Source of the DNA: Aquitalea aquatilis
GTDB lineage: Bacteria; Pseudomonadota; Gammaproteobacteria; Burkholderiales; Chromobacteriaceae
Assembly (NCBI RefSeq): GCF_005155025.1
Contig: NZ_CP039731.1
Location: 744,001-808,000 of the forward strand
Direction: 5' to 3'
DNA length: 64,000 nt
The position numbers were made by a program, and so were the translations under genes. Positions 8,185-17,258 of the stretch are shown in pieces (positions within the stretch are counted from its first letter, which is position 1; the number at the start of each line of letters is the position of its first letter). The notes beneath the pieces were generated by a model, which was not told the DNA's origin, ran no database searches, and saw nothing but the letters and a program-made list of their open reading frames with translations.

Positions 8185-9711
8185 ATGAAGCAATCCATTG
8201 CAGACAAAGGACTGCTGGCGGTCATTTTGCTGGCCATCTTTGTCGTGCCCAGTTCCATTTCCGGCACCGCCCTTGCACTGCCAGCCATTGGTCGAGACAT
8301 CCATGCCCCACTGACCAGCCTGCAGTGGGTGGTGAATGCCTTCAACCTGACCTTTGCCTGCTTCACCCTGTCATGGGGGGCGCTGGCGGACAGCTTTGGT
8401 CGCCGGACCTGCTTTAGCCTGGGCGCGGTGCTGTATGCGCTGGCTTCCTTGCTGTCGGCGCTGGCAGACAGCCCCATGCTGCTGGATCTGTCGCGGGCGC
8501 TGGCGGGTATTGGGGCGGCGGCGGTGTTCTCCTGCGGCATTGCCATTCTGTCTACCCGCTTCGAAGGGGCGGCCCGCTTGCGCGCCTTTGCCCTGTTCGG
8601 CACCGTCGCCGGGCTGGGCGTGAGTCTGGGCCCCACGCTGTCCGGGCTGATTCTGGAGCATTTCAGCTGGCGCACCATTTTCTGGTGCCACACCCTTGCC
8701 CTGCTGCTGGTCTTGCTGGGCAGCTCCATCATTCCGCGCGATCTTCCCCATCTCGGGCAAGGGCTGCAGTTTGATACCGTGGGTGCCGGCCTGTTCGTTC
8801 TGATGCTGCTCGCCCTGATGACTGCCATCGTGCAAAGCTCGCAATGGGGCTGGAACAGTGCGGGCATTCTGGCCCTGCTGGCGTTGGCCGTGGCCCTGCT
8901 GGTGCTGTTCATCTGGCAGGAAAAGCACCACCCCAAGCCCATGCTTGATCTCTCCTTGCTCACCAATCAGCGCTTTGTCGGCATGGCACTGGTGACGGTG
9001 GCCGCGTCCTTCGGCTTTGTCACCTTGCTCACCTATCTGCCCAGCTATCTTGCTGGCGTACTGCAATTGGCCCCCACCCGCACCGGGCTCACCATGTTGC
9101 TGCTCACCCTGCCCATGCTGGTCTGCCCGCTGCTGGCGGGCAAGCTGGTGGCCCATGGCGTATCCGCCAACCGCGTGCTGCATGCCAGCCTGCTCAGCTT
9201 GTTGCTGGGCATCATCTTGCTGGCCGCTGTCAGCCATCCGTCCAGCAGTTGGTGGCAACTATCCCTGCCCATGCTGCTGCTGGGCTGCGGCATGGGCCTG
9301 TCAGCTGGGCTGGTGGATGGGATGGCGCTGAAGATGGTGCCGGCGGAAAAGGCGGGCATGGCCGCTGGTTTGCTCAACACTTTCCGTCTGGGCAGCGAAG
9401 CGGTGGCCGTGGCGCTGTATGGTTCGCTGCTGGCCACGCTGCTGGGTGATGCGGCACACGGTGCGCTGACTGCCATGAGCAGCGATGCGGAACAAATACG
9501 CAACTGGATCAATGATGCAGCGGCAGGCAATCTGGCAGCGCCCGCCTCGCTCGCGGCCAGTCAGCTACAGGGCATTCTGATCCAGGGCTATGACCAGGCC
9601 TTCCATGGCGTGCTGTGGGTGCTGACCGCCATCATCATGGTGTTGACGGTGCTGATTGCCTGGCTGATCCGCCCGGCAACACAGCCCTCAGCAGCCACGC
9701 AGTCCTTGTAA
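8185..9711 (+). CDS. DHA2-type MFS exporter (14-TM) of the AfsA operon
   Basis: 508-residue inner membrane drug:H+ antiporter of the DHA2 family. It has SISGTALALPAIGRDIHAPLTSLQWVVNAFNLTFA in TM1-2 (motif D-like), GALADSFGRRTCF (motif A) between TM2 and TM3, and the motif C-like GLGVSLGPTLSGLI. The length and the hydrophobic pattern fit 14 membrane segments. It is the last gene of the operon, 18 bp after the P450, and most likely exports the pathway product, or gives resistance to it. ATG 8185 is preceded by AGGAAACGAG. A separate drug-efflux role is possible but the operon context favours product export. Confidence 0.85.
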   Translation: MKQSIADKGLLAVILLAIFVVPSSISGTALALPAIGRDIHAPLTSLQWVVNAFNLTFACFTLSWGALADSFGRRTCFSLGAVLYALASLLSALADSPMLLDLSRALAGIGAAAVFSCGIAILSTRFEGAARLRAFALFGTVAGLGVSLGPTLSGLILEHFSWRTIFWCHTLALLLVLLGSSIIPRDLPHLGQGLQFDTVGAGLFVLMLLALMTAIVQSSQWGWNSAGILALLALAVALLVLFIWQEKHHPKPMLDLSLLTNQRFVGMALVTVAASFGFVTLLTYLPSYLAGVLQLAPTRTGLTMLLLTLPMLVCPLLAGKLVAHGVSANRVLHASLLSLLLGIILLAAVSHPSSSWWQLSLPMLLLGCGMGLSAGLVDGMALKMVPAEKAGMAAGLLNTFRLGSEAVAVALYGSLLATLLGDAAHGALTAMSSDAEQIRNWINDAAAGNLAAPASLAASQLQGILIQGYDQAFHGVLWVLTAIIMVLTVLIAWLIRPATQPSAATQSL

Positions 9712-9928
9712 GCAGGCGAAAACCCGACAGGGCTAGCCGCCGCCGGCAGACCGGTTTGGCGGAGCCTTGTCATCAGCGCCGCTAACAACACCTCGCCACG
9801 TACCTGGGCCAAAGTGCCACGCAGGGGCGGGGGTTTTGTTAGCGGGTCTTAGTGGTAACAAGACTGATCCAGCCATGCGGCAACATCAGCATGCTTTGCT
9901 ATCTGGCCAAATTACTGTCGGGGGCTTT

Positions 9929-10174
9929 ATGTCCAAGTTAGTTATTGATGATGGAAAAGTGCTGCTTGATCCACTGCGCCTGAAAAAATTGCGCAAAAAC
10001 AAATGCTTTAGTCAGGATGACCTGGCAAGGCATGCCAGCAACAGTCGCTGTCCGGTATCCAGCGCCTCGATCAAACGGGCCGAACTGGGCTCGCCGGTAC
10101 GCTACCGCACCGCCAAAAACCTGGCCTTGGCCCTGGATGTGGAAGTCGACAGCCTGTTTGCCCGCTTCGAATAA
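9929..10174 (+). CDS. Small XRE-type HTH regulator
   Basis: 81-residue protein, mostly one Cro/C1-type HTH. The pattern LRLKKLRKNKCFSQDDLARHA...VSSASIKRAELGSPVRYRTAKNLALALDVEVDSLF matches helix 1 through helix 5 of the XRE fold, including the usual ending 'ALA..L.v....L'. ATG 9929 follows GGGGG at a workable distance; longer in-frame starts exist up to 9767 but add sequence without domain support. It lies 145 bp upstream of an unknown secreted-like or cytosolic 355-residue gene on the same strand and may regulate it. Confidence 0.7.
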   Translation: MSKLVIDDGKVLLDPLRLKKLRKNKCFSQDDLARHASNSRCPVSSASIKRAELGSPVRYRTAKNLALALDVEVDSLFARFE

Positions 10175-10318
10175 TAAATCGACGATAATCATTTGCGACC
10201 GGTTTGATATTTATCTGATACCAAGATGATGCGGATGTGATGCTGAAAGTCATTCTCCAGATTTGTATATTTAATGTGCTGATGACTCAGCATATTATTC
10301 ATTTTGGAGAAATTGCAA

Positions 10319-11386
10319 ATGGCACAGACTTACAATATCTATGTAATCAATAAATCAGCAAATACACAGAATTTCTGGTTGTTTTTGAAACCACCGCAAG
10401 CGCTAGAGGCTGACCCTGCCGTATTTGCCAATTCCAGCGCTTGCCTGACTATCGACAGCAATTCGCAAAGTTTGAATAATTTCGGCGTTCCGCTGCAATA
10501 TCGTGTGGGCTCGGGTGCCAGCAATCAGGCTGTCGGCCTGGAGGTGCAGATTTCTTCCAATGTTTCACTGGATGCAGATATTAACCAGGCCTTTCAGGCC
10601 AATTACCAGGAAACGGTTCCGCCAAAAAAAGGGCCGACCATGAAACAAACCGGTGCTTCCACTAAGGATGGCACCATTCAGATCACCAGCAATAATTTTG
10701 ACAAACCCGGCAACGAAGAAAACAGCTGGTTTTCCAATATGAGTTTCGGCATTCAATCGGCAGCCGGTTTTATTGGCATGACCTGGTCGCCGGCACCGGG
10801 CATGACCCGTACCCTGGAGCCGAAGTTTTCCTTTTATATCAGCACCGGCTCCTTCGATTACAACTCACTGGCGCAATGGACCGATGTATCCAGCCAGGCG
10901 GCTACCGTGCAGCTGTCCGACTTCAAGCAATTCAATTGCACGGTGACCCTGCTGCCCAATGGCACATGGACTGTTTCCCCGGGCCGCCCGCCGCAGCAAG
11001 TCTCCGCCCAGGCTTATCAGGCACTGGTTTCCAGCCACCAGGCACTGTGCAATTCCCATGCCGAACTGATCAGCCTAGCTGATGCCATTGCTCCGCTGGG
11101 TGACGGCCTTGCCGCCACAGCCCAGCTGGATGTGATTACCGAAGTGGACTGGGATAATCAGCTCAAAGCAGTGAACGGCCCCCTCACATTCCTGTCCGGC
11201 CGCCTGCGCGTGGGCACGGCATTGGCAGCCGGCTTTGGCTTTTTCATCCTCAGCGGGGTGCGCTTTACCATCAAGAACGGTAGCTCGGGCGGTACGCAAT
11301 TCGACTTTGAATACAACGGCACCCAGAGCGCCCAAAACATCAAGGATCTGCTGCATGCCGGAGTAGAAGCAGAATTCCGTAAATAA
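10319..11386 (+). CDS. Unknown 355-residue beta-rich protein
   Basis: I do not recognise the family. ATG 10319 has a clear ribosome site (TTTGGAGAAATT). There is no signal peptide. Residues 1-215 are rich in Ser, Thr, Asn and aromatic residues with alternating patterns typical of a beta-sandwich (for example NIYVINKS, FWLFLKPP, SWFSNMSFGI, FIGMTWSPAPG). Residues 235-355 differ: a helical stretch full of Gln/His/Ala, then a small-residue hydrophobic segment (GTALAAGFGFFILSGV) and a C-terminal strand-rich end. The pattern of a beta domain plus a hydrophobic hairpin would fit a pore-forming or carbohydrate-binding protein, but that is only a guess. A strong terminator follows, so it is monocistronic or paired with the XRE gene upstream. 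Confidence 0.7.
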   Translation: MAQTYNIYVINKSANTQNFWLFLKPPQALEADPAVFANSSACLTIDSNSQSLNNFGVPLQYRVGSGASNQAVGLEVQISSNVSLDADINQAFQANYQETVPPKKGPTMKQTGASTKDGTIQITSNNFDKPGNEENSWFSNMSFGIQSAAGFIGMTWSPAPGMTRTLEPKFSFYISTGSFDYNSLAQWTDVSSQAATVQLSDFKQFNCTVTLLPNGTWTVSPGRPPQQVSAQAYQALVSSHQALCNSHAELISLADAIAPLGDGLAATAQLDVITEVDWDNQLKAVNGPLTFLSGRLRVGTALAAGFGFFILSGVRFTIKNGSSGGTQFDFEYNGTQSAQNIKDLLHAGVEAEFRK

Positions 11387-11409
11387 ACCGGCATCTCGCC
11401 ACTGACCCG

Positions 11410-11440
11410 GCCCGGATGTCGCGCGATGTCCGGGCTTTTT
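11410..11440 (+). terminator. Rho-independent terminator
   Basis: GCCCGGA (11410-11416) pairs with TCCGGGC (11429-11435) followed by TTTTT; it lies 24 bp after the unknown gene ending at 11386. Confidence 0.85.
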
Positions 11441-11483
11441 ATCTGGCGGGCCTGGCTTGGTTAATCAGTATCCAAAGAAATAC

Positions 11484-12371
11484 TCAGTAGCGCCGCAAAC
11501 CATGCAGATAGCCATCCACAGCATGGCTGACCACTTCCGACAAACGTTCACAGCCCGTGGCAGCCGCTGACTCTGCACGATAGAGCATGAGGCGAATCTC
11601 TGGCAGTGCGGGTAGATCCTGACGCAGCTGCAGCGTATCCGGCAGGCCAAGCGGAGTCCGTACCGTCAGCCCCAGCCCGGCGGCAACCGCGGCCCAAATG
11701 CCACTCAGGCTGCTGCTACAAAACGCCTGCCTCCAGCCAAGGCCGGCTTGTTCCAAGGCAGTACAAGCGGCAGCGCGCATCAGGCATGGTGCCTCAAACG
11801 CCACCAAGGGAATGGCGCTGTCTGGCACACAGGTCACAGGGCTGGACTTGCTGTCTATCCAGCACAGCGGCAGCGTCCCCATCACCTGCTGATAGGGCCA
11901 TTGCTGGCCACCATCCCAGGCCAATACCAGATCCAGCTCTCCCCTGGCCAATCCATCCAGCAGTTGCTGATTGCGCGCCACTTTTACATCCAGACGAAAC
12001 TGCGGATGGGCCCGCGTGAATTGCCCAAGAATGGCCGGCAACAGTGATTCGCCAAAGTCGTCCTGCATGCCGAAACGTAGCCATCCTTGCTCCAGCCCGC
12101 TGCCCTGCACGGCTTGCACCGCCTCATCATTCAGTGCCAGCAGCCGGCGTGCATAGGCCAGCATGATTTCCCCGGCGGGCGTCAGCGCCAGTCCCCTGCC
12201 CGCCTTGCGCATCAGGGCTTGGCCAGCCTGTTCTTCCAGCTTTTTCAGTTGTGCGCTGATGGCCGATGTCGACCGGTTCATCCGCTGCGCGGCCAGCGCA
12301 AAGCTGCCCAGCTCCACACCAGCGACAAAACTGCGCAACACATCCAGATCCAGACTGATGCGACTCGCCAT
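11484..12371 (-). CDS. LysR-family transcriptional regulator
   Basis: 295-residue LysR regulator. The N-terminal winged HTH is complete: LDVLRSFVAGVELGSFALAAQRMNRSTSAISAQLKKLEEQAGQALM, followed by the linker GRGLALTPAGEIMLAYARRLL. Residues from about 92 on form the two-lobed effector-binding domain (GWLRFGMQDDFGESLLPAILGQF). It is divergent from a carboxymuconolactone-decarboxylase-like gene and DUF4865; such LysR/CMD/DUF4865 groups recur in proteobacteria, so these two are the likely targets. The palindrome at 12408-12422 is a candidate binding site. The effector is unknown. Confidence 0.88.
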   Translation of the reverse strand: MASRISLDLDVLRSFVAGVELGSFALAAQRMNRSTSAISAQLKKLEEQAGQALMRKAGRGLALTPAGEIMLAYARRLLALNDEAVQAVQGSGLEQGWLRFGMQDDFGESLLPAILGQFTRAHPQFRLDVKVARNQQLLDGLARGELDLVLAWDGGQQWPYQQVMGTLPLCWIDSKSSPVTCVPDSAIPLVAFEAPCLMRAAACTALEQAGLGWRQAFCSSSLSGIWAAVAAGLGLTVRTPLGLPDTLQLRQDLPALPEIRLMLYRAESAAATGCERLSEVVSHAVDGYLHGLRRY

Positions 12372-12407
12372 GACAGTCCTAAAAAATTGAACAATTAATC
12401 AAAAACA

Positions 12408-12422
12408 TTTTGATTATCAAAA
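12408..12422. promoter_or_regulatory. Palindrome TTTTGATTATCAAAA, candidate LysR box
   Basis: Seven-bp arms around a central T, with the T-N11-A spacing expected of LysR-type sites. It lies in the 103-bp divergent region between the LysR gene (start 12371) and the CMD-like gene (start 12475), in very A+T-rich DNA. Confidence 0.55.
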
Positions 12423-12474
12423 TTATTCTGACTGGCTAAGCTGGCTTCTGTCAAAACCGGCCAAGGAGTCCACC

Positions 12475-12732
12475 ATGACCACCGCTTCGTCAAACAGCAT
12501 GCAGAGCATGGCCACCGCAGCGGCCAAGCTGGCCAACATCACCCCATCACTGTTAGTTGGCGGCATCTGGCAACGCACGCGACTCAGCCCGCAGAAGCGC
12601 AGTATCGCGACAGTAGCGGCGCTGATCGCGCGGTACCGGCGGGAGCAGCTGCCCTGTCCTTTGCAGCTGGCCATGGATAACGGCGTCAGCCGTGGCGAAC
12701 CGGGCAAACGCATCACCCACCTGGCCTTTTAG
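12475..12732 (+). CDS. Short carboxymuconolactone-decarboxylase (CMD) family protein, C-terminally truncated
   Basis: 85 residues. The part LSPQKRSIATVAALIARYRREQLPCPLQLAMDNGVS...KRITHLAF matches the CMD/AhpD-like core in order, but the protein stops at 'THLAF' where relatives continue with a Tyr-Ala-Gly-Trp stretch of another 15-40 residues. Typical family members are about 100-150 residues. The first helix pair is therefore present but the end is missing. The stop TAG is part of the AGGAG site of the next gene, so the shortened form is stably placed in the operon. The AAGGAG ribosome site before ATG 12475 is good. It may be a decayed gene or a reduced functional version; the activity is doubtful. 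Confidence 0.65.
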   Translation: MTTASSNSMQSMATAAAKLANITPSLLVGGIWQRTRLSPQKRSIATVAALIARYRREQLPCPLQLAMDNGVSRGEPGKRITHLAF

Positions 12733-12742
12733 GAGTAAACCC

Positions 12743-13306
12743 ATGCTTGCCATGCAATACCGCTTTACCCTGCCAGCCGACTACGACATGGCCATCATCA
12801 GGCAGCGCATCCATGAGCGTGGACATCTGCTGGATGGCTTCCCCCACCTTGAGTGGAAGGCTTATCTCTGGTCGCAAAAGGATGGCCGACACCCAGGCTC
12901 GGTCAATGCCTATGCCCCGCTTTATCTGTGGCAGGACAACGCAGGGATCAACCAGTTTCTGGCCAGCCCCGGCTTCCGCGCCGTGTGCGAAGACTTTGGC
13001 AGGCCGCAAATCGATATCTGGTCGGTATGGGACTGCACGGGAAACCAGGCCATGCCTGCTGCTGCGATTTGCTACCAACAAACGCAAGCCATTGCACCAG
13101 GGACATCGCTCGCCGCGCTGCGCCAGCAGGAACACGAACAGGCCGCCAGGCTGCTCCAGCAAGGAGCCTTGTCCGTGCTAAGCGCTTACGACCCCCAACA
13201 ATGGCGCACATTGCGCATGTCGGCTTGGCCTAATGAGCAAGAGTTCATGCCACAGCCAATCCACGGCGAGTGCTATCAGATTGGCTATGTGGCGATGAAG
13301 CGATGA
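12743..13306 (+). CDS. DUF4865 family protein
   Basis: 187-residue protein of unknown function. It begins MLAMQYRFTLPADYDMAIIRQRI, and carries LDGFPHLEWKAYL, YAPLYLWQDNAGINQFL and FGRPQIDIWSVWD, all in the order of the DUF4865 family, which has a monooxygenase/ferredoxin-like look with an aromatic core. ATG 12743 follows AGGAG closely; an upstream in-frame start at 12692 is not needed. It is co-transcribed with the CMD-like gene and probably controlled by the divergent LysR regulator. The substrate is unknown. Confidence 0.8.
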   Translation: MLAMQYRFTLPADYDMAIIRQRIHERGHLLDGFPHLEWKAYLWSQKDGRHPGSVNAYAPLYLWQDNAGINQFLASPGFRAVCEDFGRPQIDIWSVWDCTGNQAMPAAAICYQQTQAIAPGTSLAALRQQEHEQAARLLQQGALSVLSAYDPQQWRTLRMSAWPNEQEFMPQPIHGECYQIGYVAMKR

Positions 13307-13454
13307 TGGCGCTGAATTACCATGCAGGAGACGCCTCCAGCATGGACTGTCCAGCATCCTGCAAACCTTGAAACCGGAAATTTCCTGGCCATCCAGGCCA
13401 GCAATAGCCAGCGCGGTGGCCGCGCCATTCACAAATGGTCAGTCGGCCGCGCCA

Positions 13455-14132
13455 CTACCCGGCCACCATGCGCTGCATCGATAGCTCATCGTGCAACCAG
13501 GTGTCGTCGAAGAAGGTCACTTCGCCAGTGGCCAGATTGTGTTTGGCACCGATGATGCCGATCTCGCCGGCGGCGATCATCTGCCCAAGGATGTAGCTGC
13601 GGTTGATGATGGACCGCACCGAGCGGCGCACATTGAGGTCGGCAACATTCTCCACAAAGGTGGTGTTCTGCGAATTGCGCCTGGCCGGGTCCAGGGTGTG
13701 GCTCTCTTCGTACACCGCAGGCTGGATCTTCGACAGTAGCTCGGTCAGATTGCCCAGCTCCACATGGTCGCAGGCCCCCTTGATTGCGCCGCAGGAGGTG
13801 TGGCCGAGCACCACAATGAGTTTTGATCCGGCCACGTGGCAGGCAAACTCCAGGCTGCCGAGGATGTCGGTGTTGATCACATTGCCGGCAATGCGTACCG
13901 AGAAGATGTCGCCCAGGCCTTGGTCGAAGATCAACTCGGCCGATGTGCGGCTGTCGATACAACTGACGACGGTGGCAAATGGCCATTGGCCGTCGCGCGT
14001 CTCGTTGGCCTGCTGCAGCAAATCGCGGCTGGCACGCAGGTTATTGACGAAGCGGGCATTGCCTTCCTTGAGCAACTGCAAGGCAAGTGGCGGGCTGCAA
14101 GTGGCTTGGGTTTCGGAGGTATGTGTTTTCAT
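13455..14132 (-). CDS. Beta-class carbonic anhydrase
   Basis: 225-residue beta-carbonic anhydrase, which interconverts CO2 and bicarbonate with an active-site zinc. The zinc ligand and dyad motif CIDSR and the second ligand pair in GHTSCGAIKGA are intact, as is the RIAGNVIN segment. I chose ATG 14132; a TTG 27 bases upstream (14159) is also open. An N-terminal extension of about 20 residues is polar and not a convincing signal peptide. It stands opposite a CbbR/CynR-like LysR gene, which probably controls it, as in cyn operons or carbon-assimilation genes. Confidence 0.9.
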   Translation of the reverse strand: MKTHTSETQATCSPPLALQLLKEGNARFVNNLRASRDLLQQANETRDGQWPFATVVSCIDSRTSAELIFDQGLGDIFSVRIAGNVINTDILGSLEFACHVAGSKLIVVLGHTSCGAIKGACDHVELGNLTELLSKIQPAVYEESHTLDPARRNSQNTTFVENVADLNVRRSVRSIINRSYILGQMIAAGEIGIIGAKHNLATGEVTFFDDTWLHDELSMQRMVAG

Positions 14133-14239
14133 GGCCGGACGTATCTTGATTGGCGACAATGGCGTGTGGTGGCCATGTTAACCACAACAGAAAATAATTA
14201 ATAATCGATAATAGTTATCCCACGTATAGTTAAAAACCT

Positions 14240-15154
14240 ATGAATGCCACTTTTCGCCAGCTACGCCTGTTTCTGGCACTGGCCGAGCACGGCAGTGTCA
14301 CTGCAGCCGCCAAGGCATGCCATGTCACCCAGCCCACCGTGTCGATGCAATTGCGCGAGCTGGCCGACGCCGTCGGCCTGCCCCTCTATGAACAGATCGG
14401 CAAGCGCCTGCATCTGACCGAAGCTGGCGAAACGCTCGCCAGGACGGCGCGGGCCATGCTCGACGAATGGAGGGAGTTCGAGCAGGACATCAATGCGATG
14501 AAGGGGCTGGAGCAGGGGCGCTTGCGCGTGGCCCTGGTCAGCACCGCCAAGTACTTCGTCCCGCGCTTGCTGGGCAGTTTTTGTGCCCAGCACCCAAACA
14601 TCGAGATTGCGCTGGAGATTCTCAACCGCGATGGCGTCGTCGCACGCCTGCGCGAAAACCGCGATGATCTTTACATCATGTCGATGCCGCCCGACAGCCT
14701 GGACCTTGAGCAACATGCCTTCCTGCACAACCCCTTGGTGTTGATTGCCCCCGCAGAACACCGGCTGCAAGGGCGGCGGCTGGCGCTCACAGACCTCCAG
14801 CAAGAACGATTCATCCTGCGGGAACGCGGTTCTGGCACGCGCCTGGCCTGCGATGCCTGCTTCGCACGCAGCGGCTTCCAACCGGTGGTGCGGCTGGAGT
14901 TGGGCAGTAATGAGGCGATCAAGCAGGCCGTATCCGGTGGCCTTGGCCTTGCGGTGATCTCGCGTCATGCACTGGCCGCCCGCCTGGAGGATGATCAACT
15001 GACCATTCTCGATGTGGCCGGCTTCCCGCTGCAGTCGCACTGGTTCACCCTGTATCCGCGCGGCAAAAGGCTTTCCCCGATTGCGGCCGTCTTCCTCGAG
15101 CATCTGCAGCAGTCGGCAGCCGAATGGAGCGAGCGCCGCGAATCTGGCATATAG
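14240..15154 (+). CDS. LysR-family regulator, CbbR/CynR-like
   Basis: 304-residue LysR regulator. N-terminal HTH: TFRQLRLFLALAEHGSVTAAAKACHVTQPTVSMQLRELADAVGLPLYEQIGKRLHLT. The effector domain starts at about residue 92 (GRLRVALVSTAKYFVPRLLGSF), with the Ser-Thr-Ala-Lys-Tyr-Phe stretch and LVLIAPAEHRL typical of CbbR. The gene is divergent from the carbonic anhydrase, with 107 bp of A+T-rich DNA between the starts (AAATAATTAATAATCGATAA). Regulation of the anhydrase in response to carbon supply is likely but inferred. Confidence 0.88.
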   Translation: MNATFRQLRLFLALAEHGSVTAAAKACHVTQPTVSMQLRELADAVGLPLYEQIGKRLHLTEAGETLARTARAMLDEWREFEQDINAMKGLEQGRLRVALVSTAKYFVPRLLGSFCAQHPNIEIALEILNRDGVVARLRENRDDLYIMSMPPDSLDLEQHAFLHNPLVLIAPAEHRLQGRRLALTDLQQERFILRERGSGTRLACDACFARSGFQPVVRLELGSNEAIKQAVSGGLGLAVISRHALAARLEDDQLTILDVAGFPLQSHWFTLYPRGKRLSPIAAVFLEHLQQSAAEWSERRESGI

Positions 15155-15407
15155 CAAAAGCCAATGCCGGCTGCCTGCCTGCAAGTAGCCATCGTGGGCC
15201 ACGGTTCGTGTCAGTTCCGGCTATTGGGGCCTAGCGGCCGGACAGGGCGCCTTCGCTTGCGAGAGGATTGGCAGCAGCGAGCCAGCTGCAGCCATCAACA
15301 CATGATGTAGAAAGCCGACGTTTAGTCAGTTGCAGCGCTGACAAAATATCCGTCTACCATAAGTAGTGTTTGCATCTGTCCAATCCTTGTTCTGGAAGGC
15401 CCTGATA

Positions 15408-17027
15408 ATGGGAAATCTCAAGATTTCAAGTCGGCTATACATATTGCTGGTGATTACGACGGCAGCCTTCTCGCTCATGCTGCTGATTACCCAGTTCGGC
15501 ATGAGCTATCTTGGTGACCTGCAGGACGCTGGCTATAAACGCAACAGCGAAAGTAACGAGATGCTGATCACCGCAAAGATCGGCCCGGTCATGTATCGGG
15601 TCATTGCCGACAGCATCATCAACCGCAATTTGACTGAATCAGCCAAAGACTGGGCTGAAATCAAGATCACGACAGAAAAGATGCTGGCCCGTGCCAGCGA
15701 GCTTGCGGATACCCCGGAAGAGAAGAAGTCGGCAGAGCAGGCCAAAACGGCTCATCGGGCACTCATCTCCTTATACGAATCGCAAGTTCTGCCCCTCCTC
15801 AAGGCCGATGCCGATCTCAAGCAAATCAGGCCGCTTGACGACGAAATGGACAAATATGTCACCGCCATTAACGACGCCTTGACCCCTTTTGCCTCATCGC
15901 TGACAGCGGACGCCGAGGAAGCAGACAAGCAGTTTGATGCGACACGCGCACGCATCATCTCGGGCAGTCTGGCCACGGCCCTGGTGATGCTCAGTGCCTT
16001 GATCACCATCTCGCTGTATGTCAGAAAAAGCATTATTCAACAGCTGGGTGGGGAACCACGTTATGCCATGGAGGTTTCCCGCCGCATTGCCGCTGGTGAT
16101 CTCTCGACCCGCGTGGAGATAGCGGGTACCAGCCAGGACAGTCTGATGGCCTCGATCAAGGTCATGCAGGAGCAGTTGGCGCAATTGATCCGCAAGGTGC
16201 TGACCAGCTCGGCCAATGTCTCCAGTTTGGCTGCCGAGCTGGCTGCGGCCTCCAGCCAGGTGTCAGCCAGTGCATCGCAGCAAAGTGATGACACCGTGTC
16301 CGTGGCAGCCTCGATTGAACAACTGACAGTCAGCATCGACATCGTGGCGGGGAATGCCCAGGAAGCTGAACAGATTGCCACGGAGTCAGGTAGCCGCTCT
16401 GACCAGGGGGCATTGCAAGTCAAGGACGCGACGGACGAAATGACCCGTATTGCCCATAACGTCAAGGAAACAGCCCAGCAAATGGCTACGCTCACTGCGC
16501 AGTCGCAACAGATCAGTAGTATTGCCAACGTGATCAAGGAAGTTGCCGACCAGACCAACCTGCTGGCCCTGAATGCAGCCATCGAGGCCGCCCGTGCTGG
16601 CGAGCAAGGCCGTGGATTCGCCGTGGTGGCCGATGAGGTCAGAAAGCTCGCGGAACGAACGACCCGATCAGCAGACGAAATTTCATCGATGATCGCCAGC
16701 ATCCAGAGCCACACTGAGCACGCCACAGCGGCAATGCAACAAGGCAACCAACGGGTAACGGAAGGCGTGGTGCTGGCCGGCCGTGCGGGTGACTCGATGC
16801 GCCTGATCAGTGAAGGCTCCAAAGGTGTGGTGCAGGCAGTGACCGGGATTTCTCACTCTTTGCGTGAGCAAAAATCAACGAGCGGTGCCATTGCCAAGCG
16901 TGTCGAGCACATCGCCCACATGACTGAAGAAACCAGTACGGTGGTCTCGCAGGTGGCGGCAAATGCCGATCGCCTCAAGTCAATGGCGGATGAACTTAAA
17001 CAGGCCGTTGCGGGTTTCAGGGTCTAG
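15408..17027 (+). CDS. Methyl-accepting chemotaxis protein
   Basis: 539-residue chemoreceptor. TM1 is at about residues 10-30, then a four-helix-bundle periplasmic domain to about 187 (rich in Lys/Glu and Ala), TM2 at about 190-210, a HAMP domain (about 212-265) and the cytoplasmic signalling rod. The hairpin tip is canonical: [22 protein letters not shown] then [18 protein letters not shown]. It belongs to the class with a 4HB_MCP-type sensor. There is no C-terminal NWETF pentapeptide, so it relies on other receptors for CheR tethering. ATG 15408 has GGAAGG upstream; a start at 15366 is open but unneeded. It stands alone; a ligand cannot be named. Confidence 0.92.
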   Translation: MGNLKISSRLYILLVITTAAFSLMLLITQFGMSYLGDLQDAGYKRNSESNEMLITAKIGPVMYRVIADSIINRNLTESAKDWAEIKITTEKMLARASELADTPEEKKSAEQAKTAHRALISLYESQVLPLLKADADLKQIRPLDDEMDKYVTAINDALTPFASSLTADAEEADKQFDATRARIISGSLATALVMLSALITISLYVRKSIIQQLGGEPRYAMEVSRRIAAGDLSTRVEIAGTSQDSLMASIKVMQEQLAQLIRKVLTSSANVSSLAAELAAASSQVSASASQQSDDTVSVAASIEQLTVSIDIVAGNAQEAEQIATESGSRSDQGALQVKDATDEMTRIAHNVKETAQQMATLTAQSQQISSIANVIKEVADQTNLLALNAAIEAARAGEQGRGFAVVADEVRKLAERTTRSADEISSMIASIQSHTEHATAAMQQGNQRVTEGVVLAGRAGDSMRLISEGSKGVVQAVTGISHSLREQKSTSGAIAKRVEHIAHMTEETSTVVSQVAANADRLKSMADELKQAVAGFRV

Positions 17028-17104
17028 CCTGGACAGGGCGGCATAGCCGCCGATAAACAGCGGAAGACTAATTAAAGGGTAGCTTTCACCGGCCGTTTCT
17101 GACG

Positions 17105-17258
17105 CGAGAAGATCAACTTTAATCTTCTCGACAGACCAAACTGGGTCGGCAGCCATCGCTCACCCGTGGCGCATTGGCCGACCGCTTTGTCCGACGCACT
17201 GCCCCTCATCCCTTCCCCGCATCATCCCCAACGAAAAGAGGCCCTTGCGGGCCTCTTT
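17105..17258. terminator. Two hairpins after the chemoreceptor gene; second is a terminator
   Basis: CGAGAAGAT (17105-17113) pairs with ATCTTCTCG (17122-17130). AAAGAGGCCC (17235-17244) pairs with GGGCCTCTTT (17249-17258) around TTGC, a strong terminator able to work in both directions. The rest of the 630 bp up to the potF-like gene shows no gene; the last 130 bp before it are A+T-rich and probably hold its promoter. Confidence 0.65.

Noticed and set aside
10988-11060. A lipoprotein or export signal in the unknown 355-residue protein
   Set aside because: The N-terminus is polar and has no hydrophobic core; the only hydrophobic segment is near the C-terminus.
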